Source: Neobacillus mesonae (GTDB taxonomy: Bacteria; Bacillota; Bacilli; Paenibacillales; Paenibacillaceae). From it: 64,000 bases of DNA. The position numbers were made by a program, and so were the translations under genes. The notes beneath the pieces were generated by a model. The model searched no databases and was not told the DNA's origin. It worked only from the letters and a program-made list of their open reading frames with translations. The stretch is taken from positions 124,001 through 188,000 of the forward strand of contig JAMBOW010000001.1 in NCBI GenBank assembly GCA_023715865.1, written 5' to 3'. Of this stretch, positions 17,326 to 24,526 are shown piece after piece (within the stretch, counting starts at the first letter, position 1; every line of letters starts with the position of its first letter).

Positions 17326-18432
17326 ATGTCTATGCAATGGATACATTTTGTACTGCTAGGAGCCATGTTTTTACCGATTACCTTACTGATTGCTTTTACG
17401 CCATACTTTACCCGTCAGACAGAGAGTTTTGGTATAACCGTCAGTGAAGAGGTTTATCATAGTGAGCCGCTCAAACAAATGAGAAAAAGCTACGCAACAC
17501 TCATCATCCTATCGCAAATCGTTCTTCTTGCCGCTTGTTTGTGGGGAGTATCTTCGAGTCAAGAAGCCTCCAAGCAGGGAGTTTGGATGATCATTTATAT
17601 TTTTGCAGTTGTCATCGTTCATTTCATTGCTTTGTTTTATTACCACAAGAAAATGAAGAAATACAAGGCCGATCATTTGCCTGCTCCTCAAAAAAGTGCC
17701 AAGCTGACCATTGATACCTCATTCCGCAAGCAAAAGCTGGTTGTATCGAACAAGTGGTATTTGATCCACGTGCTCATTATTATCTTTACTGCGATCTTTA
17801 CTATGCTGAATTATGATCGCTTTCCGGATCAAATTCCATTTCAGTATGACCTGCAGGGAAACCCGACGACGATTCGTGACAAAAGCATTGGAACGGTCTT
17901 TATGCCCGTCGTTTTTCAAGTGCTGATGACTCTGCTGTTTATGTTCATTAACACGATGATCTATCGCAGCAAACAACAGGTAGACACAGATAATGCTGCA
18001 ATATCATTGGGTAAAAACAAAGTATTTCGGATGCGAAATTCGATGTTTAATCTAGTCACTTCTTTAATGATTGTGCTTCTGTTCAATTTCATGCAGTTTA
18101 CAATGCTGTATCCTGTGGATGCAGGCGTCATTGCTGCCGTTGTTGCCGTCGTTGTATTCGTAATACTGCTCGGAGTGGCGATTATGTATTACACAACAGG
18201 TCAAGGCGGAAGCCGAGTGCGTTCTGAGGGAGCACCTTCTTCCATGGAACCTCATGGTAATGATGATATGTGGAAGCTGGGAATGTTCTATTTCAATCCG
18301 CAGGACCCTGCAATATTTGTAGAGAAGAGAATGGGGTACGGCTGGACGATTAATCATGCAAGGCCTTTGGCCTGGATGTCGCTGATCAGCATCATCGGGA
18401 TAATACTCGCTGTAAGCTTTCTGCTTACTTAA
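17326..18432 (+). CDS. DUF1648/DUF5808 membrane protein
   Basis: 368 residues. Membrane segments at about 5-25, 55-75, 83-103, 145-162, 193-212, 240-258, 263-285 and 345-366. The DUF1648 signature YDRFPDQIPFQYDLQGNP follows the fourth segment. Near the C terminus, DDMWKLGMFYFNPQDPAIFVEKRMGYGWTINH matches DUF5808. Proteins of this type are often co-transcribed with GntR/YtrA regulators, as here (gap 19 nt). The function is not known; it is not an exporter subunit by any motif I can see. Confidence 0.85.
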   Translation: MSMQWIHFVLLGAMFLPITLLIAFTPYFTRQTESFGITVSEEVYHSEPLKQMRKSYATLIILSQIVLLAACLWGVSSSQEASKQGVWMIIYIFAVVIVHFIALFYYHKKMKKYKADHLPAPQKSAKLTIDTSFRKQKLVVSNKWYLIHVLIIIFTAIFTMLNYDRFPDQIPFQYDLQGNPTTIRDKSIGTVFMPVVFQVLMTLLFMFINTMIYRSKQQVDTDNAAISLGKNKVFRMRNSMFNLVTSLMIVLLFNFMQFTMLYPVDAGVIAAVVAVVVFVILLGVAIMYYTTGQGGSRVRSEGAPSSMEPHGNDDMWKLGMFYFNPQDPAIFVEKRMGYGWTINHARPLAWMSLISIIGIILAVSFLLT

Positions 18433-18465
18433 TTCTTGAGCAACGCTCATATGAAATGCACTATA

Positions 18466-18508
18466 AGGTTGGTAAGAGAGGAAGTTCTCTTTCCGGCCTT
18501 TTTTGTAT
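18466..18508 (+). terminator. Intrinsic terminator after DUF1648 gene
   Basis: AAGG..GG.AAGAGA pairs with TCTCTT.CC..CCTT around a short loop, followed by TTTTTTG. It closes the gntR-DUF1648 unit. Confidence 0.75.
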
Positions 18509-18557
18509 GTAGTCATTTACAAGAATCCAATCATTCGGACATGGGAAAATTAGCCTC

Positions 18558-18866
18558 ATGCCTTTTGTCATCTTTGCAATACAGGTGTTAATCTATTACT
18601 TAGTGGGATGGATGATTGGGATGAGCTTTTATCGCTTCGGTGTTACCGGAGGGTTTATATCTATCGCAGGTGGTCTGTTAGGGATATTCCTGCTTGATGC
18701 GTTATGGGGAGGCCGTGATGCAGGGAATCTTATTTTAGATATGTTCTCGATTCAGCCATTCCAATTTACGGCTCTTACTGCACTTGTAGCTTCCTTGGCA
18801 CTGATTATCGTCATCTTCATGGTTCACCGATTGATTTCCAAAAATGTTGTCGTAAGAACGAAATAA
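18558..18866 (+). pseudogene. Small membrane ORF, possible permease remnant
   Basis: 102 residues with three strong hydrophobic stretches (about 4-22, 30-50 and 72-93). No Shine-Dalgarno sequence precedes the ATG, and the reading frame starts straight inside a membrane segment. The pattern FYRFGVTGGFISIAGGLLGIF followed by a last hydrophobic helix looks like the C-terminal end of an ABC-2-type permease, the partner expected next to a YtrA-type regulator. I read it as a leftover of a deleted exporter gene, but a real small membrane protein cannot be excluded. Confidence 0.4.
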
Positions 18867-18894
18867 TGCTTGTTTCTATCGTTGTCTAAAATTC

Positions 18895-18940
18895 AAAAAA
18901 ACGCTGGACATCTCAATAAAAATGAGAATGGTTCAGCGTT
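18895..18940 (-). terminator. Intrinsic terminator of spo0M
   Basis: Read on the minus strand, AACGCTG and CAGCGTT form the outer stem with a TGAG/CTCA inner pairing, followed by a run of T. It sits just past the spo0M stop. Confidence 0.75.
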
Positions 18941-18950
18941 CTTCTTTATG

Positions 18951-19727
18951 TTATCTGGACTGATCTTGAATGACACGTTCAAGCTGACGGGCAATATGCT
19001 CCGCGCCCTGAGCAATATCCGCGCGATCGAAATAGAGTCTGACATGGCGCTCATCCATATCAAAGGCCTGCTCAAAGAATCCGCTGAGCCCTCGAGATCT
19101 TCGGTCAACTTCAACGAGCACATGAATGCCGTCATGGTCCAAATTCATCATGAGCTCCAGTTCCTTAACCCGACCGGAGAATGCACTGCTCGGATAATAC
19201 TCAAACTCTTGAACAAAAGGAACTCCACGCCCAAGCTTTGAGGCATGCTCACAGGAAGAAGTCTTGTAACTGAATCCGAGATACTCCACCGCTTCAAAAA
19301 TGGCAGACATATAATAATGCGGCTCCACCTGAATCGAATCATGGTCTTTTGGATCAATTGCCATTTCAATATCTAACCCTGTGCTAAGCCAAACGGGCTG
19401 GCGATTATACGTAACAGGAGTTTCAAGCGGCAGAGGGAAGGAGAACGGAATCTCCAGCTGCTCATCGCTATCAATACGCAGATTTTTAGAAACATTAAAT
19501 TTAGCGAGTGTATAATTATAGTCTACTTTGCGGTCATCCTGCTCACGAATATAGCGAGTCATTAGCTGGATATAGATTTTCTCAATGTCTTGCTCCACAC
19601 TGCCGCCTTTAATGCGAACGACGCCTTTTACTGTTTCACCCGGAACATAGGTAGTTTTTTCTAACAGCGTGTCGATTTCCGCAGCACCGATTCCCACTTT
19701 AGCAAGCATTTTGTTGAAGAATGACAT
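18951..19727 (-). CDS. spo0M: Sporulation-control protein Spo0M
   Basis: 258 residues, arrestin-like fold family that modulates entry into sporulation. The start is the ATG at 19727, behind AGGAGG, giving MSFFNKMLAKVGIGAAEIDTLLEK, the standard Spo0M beginning; a longer frame to 19778 has no site. Other family landmarks: YVPGETVKGVVRIKGG, EIPFSFPLPLETPVT, VWLSTGLDIEMAIDP and LDHDGIHVLVEVDRR. A SigW-like promoter precedes it, matching the known SigW control of spo0M in B. subtilis. Confidence 0.93.
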   Translation of the reverse strand: MSFFNKMLAKVGIGAAEIDTLLEKTTYVPGETVKGVVRIKGGSVEQDIEKIYIQLMTRYIREQDDRKVDYNYTLAKFNVSKNLRIDSDEQLEIPFSFPLPLETPVTYNRQPVWLSTGLDIEMAIDPKDHDSIQVEPHYYMSAIFEAVEYLGFSYKTSSCEHASKLGRGVPFVQEFEYYPSSAFSGRVKELELMMNLDHDGIHVLVEVDRRSRGLSGFFEQAFDMDERHVRLYFDRADIAQGAEHIARQLERVIQDQSR

Positions 19728-19768
19728 AATAAGCAGCCTCCTAATAATTTCATCATCACTCTTCCATA

Positions 19769-19795
19769 TACGCAGCAATCAACAGACTAGTTTCG
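19769..19795 (-). promoter_or_regulatory. ECF sigma (SigW-like) promoter of spo0M
   Basis: On the minus strand, CGAAAC (-35), a 17-bp spacer and CGTATA (-10). The consensus for SigW is TGAAAC-N16/17-CGTA. Distance to the ATG at 19727 is about 40 nt. Confidence 0.65.
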
Positions 19796-19955
19796 CGGTG
19801 TAACGTTAAAATTTACAAGCAATCATTTTATTTTCGCTTTTGTTTAAGCTATACTGCTATAAGAGCCTGCAATCGAACGTGCTTGTGTTCGTAAAGGTTA
19901 CGAGAAATCATATCTATGATCTTTCATGGATGGCAGGAGTAACGGAGGTATTATT

Positions 19956-20300
19956 ATGCAGTTAATCAATAAAGCGCTTGTCCAAGAGCAGCTTGACCGG
20001 TACGCTAATGAAGATTTGTATCTTCATATGGAAATGACGATGGGCGCATATGCAGCCCACAATGATAGCACGAAGCAGCCGGCAGCAAACTTCATCAAGA
20101 ATATACCCGTAAAATATATTAAAGGAACCATAGTAGGTGACACCTATTACCGCGTAGGTTTAAAGTTAAGTGACGGATGGGTATATACGGAAGGCTTAAC
20201 GCATTGGGAAGAGAATGAACAAGGTCGCATTCTGCTGGCAGGTCATGACAAAGAAGGTCGTCTAGTCGTGTCTTTGCTGCTTAGCAGAACATTGTTTTAA
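19956..20300 (+). CDS. yojF: YojF family protein (DUF1806)
   Basis: 114 residues from the ATG at 19956, 7 nt after CGGAGG. It starts MQLINKALVQEQLDRYANEDLYLHMEMTMGAYA and has the basic-aromatic stretch VKYIKGTIVGDTYYRVGLKL and LSDGWVYTEGLTHWE, which I recognise as the YojF family. In Bacillus, yojF lies directly upstream of bshB2, as here (19-nt gap). Its biochemical role in bacillithiol metabolism has not been defined. Confidence 0.85.
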   Translation: MQLINKALVQEQLDRYANEDLYLHMEMTMGAYAAHNDSTKQPAANFIKNIPVKYIKGTIVGDTYYRVGLKLSDGWVYTEGLTHWEENEQGRILLAGHDKEGRLVVSLLLSRTLF

Positions 20301-20318
20301 GGAAGTGAGGTTCTTATC

Positions 20319-20966
20319 ATGCAAAATATACTAGTAGTGCTTCCGCATCCGGATGATGAATCTTTCGGAATATCCGGAACGTTAGCCAAACTTATCAGTG
20401 AAGGCGCTCATGTTACATATGCTTGTCTTACATTAGGAGAAATGGCGCGTAATATGGGCAACCCGCCCATCGCAAATCGTGTGACGCTGCCGGAGATCCG
20501 TAAAGAAGAACTGAAGCAGTCCTGCCGAGCTATCGGTATTCAGGATTTGAGCATGCTTGGTTTCCACGATAAAACGATCGAATTTGAAGATCAAGATTTG
20601 CTGGACGGTGCCATTTCGGCGTTGATCGAAGAGCTGAATCCAACGATCGTGTTTACATTTTATCCGGGTTACAGCGTTCATCCTGACCATGATGCAACGG
20701 GGGAAGCGGTCGTTCGTGTCGTGGAAGCGATGGATAAAAACAGACGACCGAAAGTGCAATGTGTGGCTTTCTCCAAAGGTCATAGAGAAGCGCTGGGTGA
20801 ACCTGATGTATCCTACGACATTCAGGATTTCAAGCTGAACAAGGTTCAATCCATTGCAGCGCACAGTTCTCAGTTCCGCATCTTGTCCGGTGACTCGCTG
20901 TTAAAGGACAAACAATTCGCTGATCGACTCATGACCGAATATTTCTGGACATATCCTTTAAAATAG
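20319..20966 (+). CDS. bshB2: Bacillithiol biosynthesis deacetylase BshB2
   Basis: Zinc N-acetylglucosaminyl-malate deacetylase of the LmbE/PIG-L family, second step of bacillithiol synthesis. 215 residues. The zinc-binding motif PHPDDES is at residues 9-15, the second ligand region is GYSVHPDHDATG (about 111-122), and LTLGEMARNMGNP is diagnostic of BshB2. AGGAAGTGAGG precedes the ATG. The presence of this gene implies a bacillithiol-producing Firmicute. Confidence 0.93.
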   Translation: MQNILVVLPHPDDESFGISGTLAKLISEGAHVTYACLTLGEMARNMGNPPIANRVTLPEIRKEELKQSCRAIGIQDLSMLGFHDKTIEFEDQDLLDGAISALIEELNPTIVFTFYPGYSVHPDHDATGEAVVRVVEAMDKNRRPKVQCVAFSKGHREALGEPDVSYDIQDFKLNKVQSIAAHSSQFRILSGDSLLKDKQFADRLMTEYFWTYPLK

Positions 20967-20979
20967 TAATGAATGAAAG

Positions 20980-21018
20980 AGCGCTTCTGTCATTAGAACA
21001 GAAGCGCTTTTATTATTT
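20980..21018. terminator. Bidirectional terminator between bshB2 and hflX
   Basis: AGCGCTTCTGT and ACAGAAGCGCT are perfectly complementary (11 bp) around a 7-nt loop. The plus-strand tail is TTTATTATTT; the minus-strand tail is weaker (CTTTCATTC). It serves both convergent genes. Confidence 0.85.
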
Positions 21019-21028
21019 GCAATATTGA

Positions 21029-22300
21029 CTATTCAGCTTGAAGGTGAGTCCATTTTTTGATCTCAACTGGCGAAGCCTCAATAGTTAGTTTAGTCCCATC
21101 TTCCTCGTAGTCCAGATGCTCAACATTCGCATGCTCATGGAAATAGGAGATCAGATGTCCTTGATCGTATGGAATGTTCAGCTGGGCCTTTTCATAATGT
21201 CCAAACAGCCGCTCTCTAATCGCCTCTTCAAGACGATCCAGTCCGCTGCCTGTCTTCGCCGAAACAAATAGGGCGGGCTTACGGATTTGTCTATCTTCAC
21301 TTAAGGAAGCATTCAAGTCCATCTTGTTATAAACATAGAGTACGGGGATGGTATCTGCACCAAGCTCTTTTAATGTCTGGTTCGTTACCTCAATGAGCTG
21401 CTCAGCATCCGGGTTGCTTGCATCCACTACATGCAGCAGCAGATCAGATTCAAGCACTTCCTCCAATGTAGAACGAAATGCCTTCACGAGATGATGCGGT
21501 AATTTGCTGACGAAACCAACCGTGTCAGTCAACAAAAAGCTCTTGCGGTCAGGCAGCGATATTTTTCTAACCGACGTTTGTAGGGTAGCAAACAGCATAT
21601 CTTTAGCTAAAACGGCTTTGTCGCTGGCTGCATCATATTTTTCAAGCATCGCATTCATGAGACTGGATTTTCCCGTATTTGTATATCCAACCAGACTGAC
21701 CACAGGCATTTCGGTTTTCTGACGCCGTCTGCGCTGAGTTTCACGCTGCGAAACGAGAATTTCCAGCTCTCGGTTCAGCTCGGTAATTTTGTCTTCAATC
21801 CGTCTTTGACTCAGCTCCAGCTTTGTTTCACCGGAGCCTCTGTTCTTGGTACCTACTCCGCCTCGCTGCCTTCCTGATGATGAACTAATCCCGGACAATC
21901 TTGGGAGCACATATTGAAGCCTTGCGAGCTCAACTTGGAGCTGGGATTCTCTTGATCTCGCTCTCTCTGCAAAAATGTTCAAAATAAGCGTAGTCCGGTC
22001 CAGCACAGCCGCATCCAGTCTTTTTTCAAGATTACGGACTTGGGAAGGGGAGAGCTCATCGTTAAATATAACAATGGAAGTCTCCAGCTTCTCAAGCAGA
22101 TCGTTAAGTTCTTGAAGCTTACCGCTTCCCATGTAGTGGGCGGGATGAACCCGCTCGGCTTTCTGGGTAAGAACAGCAGCTACTTCAATGTCGCAGGCAT
22201 TCGCCAGATTACCCAGTTCCTCCATGGAGTGTTCAAAATCCTCTTGACTGTTTAGCTGCACGCCAACAATAATCGCTTTATCTTTAAATGGTTGTTTCAT
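21029..22300 (-). CDS. hflX: GTPase HflX (ribosome-splitting factor)
   Basis: 423 residues from the ATG at 22300, 7-8 nt after AAGGAGG. The N-terminal HflX domain includes the motif HPAHYMGSGKLQEL, a helical region with RSRESQLQVELARLQYVLPRL, and the glycine-rich GVGTKNRGSGETKLE linker. The G domain has G1 GYTNTGKSS, G3 DTVGF and G4 NKMD. HflX binds stalled 70S ribosomes and splits them; a subset (HflXr) gives macrolide/lincosamide resistance. The upstream leader suggests antibiotic-inducible expression, so this may be an HflXr-type copy; sequence motifs alone do not decide that. Confidence 0.92.
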   Translation of the reverse strand: MKQPFKDKAIIVGVQLNSQEDFEHSMEELGNLANACDIEVAAVLTQKAERVHPAHYMGSGKLQELNDLLEKLETSIVIFNDELSPSQVRNLEKRLDAAVLDRTTLILNIFAERARSRESQLQVELARLQYVLPRLSGISSSSGRQRGGVGTKNRGSGETKLELSQRRIEDKITELNRELEILVSQRETQRRRRQKTEMPVVSLVGYTNTGKSSLMNAMLEKYDAASDKAVLAKDMLFATLQTSVRKISLPDRKSFLLTDTVGFVSKLPHHLVKAFRSTLEEVLESDLLLHVVDASNPDAEQLIEVTNQTLKELGADTIPVLYVYNKMDLNASLSEDRQIRKPALFVSAKTGSGLDRLEEAIRERLFGHYEKAQLNIPYDQGHLISYFHEHANVEHLDYEEDGTKLTIEASPVEIKKWTHLQAE

Positions 22301-22329
22301 ATATGAAGTCCTCCTTAGTTTAGCCTGAA

Positions 22330-22363
22330 AATAAAAAAACACAGGCTTAACATCTGCCTGTGT
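22330..22363 (-). terminator. Intrinsic terminator T2 in the hflX leader (attenuator)
   Basis: On the minus strand, ACACAGGC and GCCTGTGT form a perfect 8-bp stem around a 9-nt loop, followed by seven T, A, then TTTT. It lies just 30 nt upstream of the hflX start and downstream of the leader promoter, so it can only regulate hflX. The full leader runs from about 22712 to 22301. Confidence 0.85.
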
Positions 22364-22372
22364 ACAGGATAA

Positions 22373-22609
22373 AGAGAACTCGGAGAAAGCCGGTTTCACG
22401 GCTCAAAAGGAGTGGACGAAAGCACAGACAAGTGCACCTGTAAATATAGGTATAAGTGTACATACCACAAATGTACGTACAAGTGACTAACCTAATGTTA
22501 CATACGTATCCCTTTTTCCGTATACGAAAAGAGGGCAGGGATCTCACTCCTGTCCTCTTCGCTCTATCTTGTGAATACCAGCATATGATAGATCGAATCC
22601 GAGTTCTCT
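22373..22609 (-). promoter_or_regulatory. Long-range complementary arms in the hflX leader
   Basis: AGAGAACTCGGA (plus 22373-22384) and TCCGAGTTCTCT (plus 22598-22609) are perfect 12-bp reverse complements about 225 nt apart. The distal arm overlaps the 3' part of a hairpin (CTCTGCC/GGCAGAG, 22606-22630); the proximal arm lies only 9 nt upstream of terminator T2. Alternative pairings of these segments could decide whether T2 forms. A second local hairpin, TTTGCC/GGCAAA (22633-22656), covers the end of the leader peptide gene. Confidence 0.6.
22526..22557 (-). terminator. Terminator-like hairpin T1 in the hflX leader
   Basis: GAGG-CAGG pairs with CCTG-CCTC (one internal mismatch) around a 9-nt loop on the minus strand, followed by TTTTCG. 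It is a weaker terminator about 190 nt before T2. Confidence 0.5.
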
Positions 22610-22641
22610 GCCTTACACATAAGGGCAGAGTCTTTGCCTAT

Positions 22642-22686
22642 TTAGTTAAGGGCAAAAGAAAATCTAACTCGAATCCAATTAATCAT
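22642..22686 (-). CDS. 14-aa leader peptide with Arg-Val-Arg-Phe arrest-like motif
   Basis: MINWIRVRFSFALN, with a GGAGGG site 8 nt upstream of its ATG and a TAA stop. Residues 6-9 are RVRF. The ErmD leader (MTHSMRLRFPTLNQ) has RLRF at residues 6-9, and R-x-R is the known motif at which macrolide-bound ribosomes stall. The similarity in length, position of the motif and the ending L-N is striking. A ribosome held with codon 7 in the P site would cover the 5' arm of the 22633-22656 hairpin. The regulatory role is inferred. Confidence 0.75.
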   Translation of the reverse strand: MINWIRVRFSFALN

Positions 22687-22718
22687 AGCGGTATCCCTCC
22701 GTTCCTAAAGTTAAGGCT

Positions 22719-22747
22719 ATCTTAGCACAGCTAAATTTAGATTACAA
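22719..22747 (-). promoter_or_regulatory. Promoter of the hflX leader
   Basis: Minus strand TTGTAA, a 17-bp spacer and TAAGAT preceded by TGC (extended -10). It places the start near 22712, about 12 nt before the leader peptide's ribosome site and some 412 nt before hflX. Confidence 0.65.
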
Positions 22748-22838
22748 TGGGCGATAATCGACTATAACCGTTTTTTACCGCGTTTGTCTTGAACTTCATC
22801 TCCCTGCATACACATGTTAGAAAGGAGCGTGATTAGTC

Positions 22839-23186
22839 TTGGAGGAACAGCTGCAGCGTTATTTTGAGCTGAAACAGGTCAAGAAAGAAATGGAAGAAGT
22901 GTTGTCCAGCCTGCGTCTTGAAATTATTAGCCATCTCGCGGAGAAGGAGCTTCTCAGCTTAGAGACGGAAGAATATGAAGCTAAGGTAGTGGTACAGCAG
23001 AGAAAGGAATATGATGATGAGCTGCTATATAAAGCATTGCCGGACCCGGAAGTGTGGAAGCTTATGTCGAAGTCGGATCCTGGTAAAATCGCAAGCTTGA
23101 TCAAACTGGGTGTCATTTCAGAGCAGGGGATTGTACACACCTATGAGACACGAAAAACAGAGCTGCTTATCGTCAACAAGAAATAA
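22839..23186 (+). CDS. Hypothetical protein, 115 aa
   Basis: Starts with TTG behind AAAGGAGCG. Charged, soluble, with a predicted coiled-coil N terminus (residues 1-45, YFELKQVKKEMEEVLSSLRLEIISHLAEKE) and a short C-terminal domain (PDPEVWKLMSKSDPGKIASLIKLGVIS). I do not recognise the family. It lies divergent from hflX and 67 nt before ypsA. Confidence 0.6.
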   Translation: MEEQLQRYFELKQVKKEMEEVLSSLRLEIISHLAEKELLSLETEEYEAKVVVQQRKEYDDELLYKALPDPEVWKLMSKSDPGKIASLIKLGVISEQGIVHTYETRKTELLIVNKK

Positions 23187-23253
23187 AGAATTATGTTACC
23201 ATAGTAGAAATGAATTCGGTTTTCGTTGAAGGGCGGTATTGTAAAGCTATATT

Positions 23254-23835
23254 ATGAAAAATTTATTAGTAACCGGATATCGGGCACATGAACTCGGCAT
23301 ATTTAACCAGAACCATCCCGGTATCCCCTTTATCAAACAAGCGCTTCGTGCCAAGCTGATTCCTCTAATCGAGGAAGGAGTGGAGTGGATCATCACTCCC
23401 GGACAATATGGTGTTGACCTGTGGGCATGCGAGGTTGCAGTTGAACTCAAGCAGCAATATCCGGAGCTGAAGTTGTCCATTATATCTGCCTTTATAAATC
23501 CGGAAGAGAAGTGGTCGGATGATAAAAAAACGTATTACGAAGAAATCATGCGGAATGTAGATTATTACGGAGTCGTCAGTAAGCAGCCTTATGCAGGTCC
23601 ATGGCAATTTACAGCAAGAGACGAGCTGTTGTTTCGCAAAACGGACCACATCCTACTCGTATATGACGAAGAGAATGGTCCAGGGAGCCCGCGTTATGTG
23701 AAGGAGAAGGCACTTCGTAAACATCAGGAGGAAGGCTACGGCATAACTCTAATATACTCCGAGGATATTCAGAGCATAGCGGATGATGCAAGCGATATGC
23801 TGCCGACGGATTGGCATGATGAACAGAATGAATAA
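23254..23835 (+). CDS. ypsA: YpsA / DUF1273 SLOG-family protein
   Basis: 193 residues. The N terminus MKNLLVTGYRAHELGIFNQNHPGI and WIITPGQYGVDLWACEVAVEL match the YpsA family, a Rossmann-like SLOG fold expected to bind a nucleotide-like ligand. The C-terminal half has the conserved DELLFRKTDHILLVYDEENGPGSPRYV. YpsA in B. subtilis affects cell division and stress response; no enzymatic activity is established. The ribosome site is weak. Confidence 0.9.
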   Translation: MKNLLVTGYRAHELGIFNQNHPGIPFIKQALRAKLIPLIEEGVEWIITPGQYGVDLWACEVAVELKQQYPELKLSIISAFINPEEKWSDDKKTYYEEIMRNVDYYGVVSKQPYAGPWQFTARDELLFRKTDHILLVYDEENGPGSPRYVKEKALRKHQEEGYGITLIYSEDIQSIADDASDMLPTDWHDEQNE

Positions 23836-23868
23836 AGCTCGATGGTTAATCGTGGACACGCCTTCTAA

Positions 23869-23898
23869 TTGACACTGATAATCATTATCGATTATGAT
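23869..23898 (+). promoter_or_regulatory. Promoter with Fur box upstream of the heme monooxygenase gene
   Basis: TTGACA (23869-23874), an 18-bp spacer and TATGAT (23893-23898). The spacer contains TGATAATCATTATCG (23876-23890), a 7-1-7 Fur operator in which only the last base breaks the symmetry. Fur with iron would block RNA polymerase here. Confidence 0.82.
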
Positions 23899-23935
23899 GA
23901 TATAGAGATAATCTATTAAATGGAGGGTGTCCGTG

Positions 23936-24262
23936 ATGTTGATTCAATTAAGAGCAATTACAGTAAAAGAAGGATTTAGTGATAAAATTGTTGAACGTTT
24001 CGGTAAGCCAGGCGGTCCAATGACAGAAATTCCAGGATTTATTGACCGCTCGGTCATGGTGAAGAAAAATCGCAAGAAAGACGAAGATGTCGAGGAAGTT
24101 GTTGTTATGATTCGCTGGGAGTCTGAGGAAGCCTGGAAGACATGGGAGAAGAGTCCTGCGCATATAGAAGGGCACCGTAACAGCCGGAATCAAGAAAAAC
24201 CGGATTATTTGCTTGAGACAAAAGTATCGATGTATGATGTGAAGGGTTTTACAGCTGAATAA
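23936..24262 (+). CDS. HmoA/IsdG-type heme-degrading monooxygenase
   Basis: 108 residues, ferredoxin-like dimeric monooxygenase fold of the antibiotic-biosynthesis monooxygenase superfamily. The ATG at 23936 has GGAGGG 8 nt before it. Recognisable: IPGFIDRSVMVKKN, VVVMIRWESEEAWKTWEKSPAHIEGHR, with the Trp and the His that shape the heme site in this family. With the Fur box upstream, iron release from heme under iron limitation is the natural role. The family Asn at the N terminus is not obvious. Confidence 0.85.
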   Translation: MLIQLRAITVKEGFSDKIVERFGKPGGPMTEIPGFIDRSVMVKKNRKKDEDVEEVVVMIRWESEEAWKTWEKSPAHIEGHRNSRNQEKPDYLLETKVSMYDVKGFTAE

Positions 24263-24292
24263 GCAAGGTTACATATTATTCAAATATGTGCT

Positions 24293-24340
24293 AAAATAAC
24301 CAGTAAAATCAACTGATGAGGTGATTTTACTGGTTATTTT
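24293..24340. terminator. 19-bp perfect hairpin after the heme monooxygenase
   Basis: Arms 24293-24311 and 24322-24340 are perfectly complementary (19 bp) around a 10-nt loop; the right arm ends in TTTT but is followed by GTGGG. Probably the terminator of the monooxygenase gene, though the U-tract is inside the stem. Confidence 0.65.
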
Positions 24341-24446
24341 GTGGGAAAACGTCGTATTAGCTCTAATTATCCTGCTAATACCGTTGTTGGGGCTGACTGC
24401 CCTTACGATTTATGTCTTACGTTCACTTAAACAAAATAAACAATAA
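24321..24446 (+). CDS. Possible small hydrophobic protein (41 codons)
   Basis: An open frame from a GTG at 24321 (or an internal TTG at 24339, 35 codons) to TAA at 24444-24446. It encodes WENVVLALIILLIPLLGL, then a basic tail LRSLKQNKQ, the layout of a single-pass membrane microprotein. Against it: no clear ribosome site, and its 5' end lies in the hairpin above. Low confidence. Confidence 0.3.
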   Translation: MILLVILWENVVLALIILLIPLLGLTALTIYVLRSLKQNKQ

Positions 24447-24526
24447 CATTTACTAGCTTAGAAGAACTCTGTCAGTCTAATTTTGATTGATCGGGTTCTT
24501 TTTTTGCTGAAGGGAGGAGATTTTAA

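Noticed and set aside
22301-22712. T-box or classical riboswitch in front of hflX
   Set aside because: No T-box sequence (AGGGTGGNACCGCG) or specifier-loop layout was found; hflX is not an aminoacylation or amino-acid gene. The leader peptide with its own ribosome site explains the region better.
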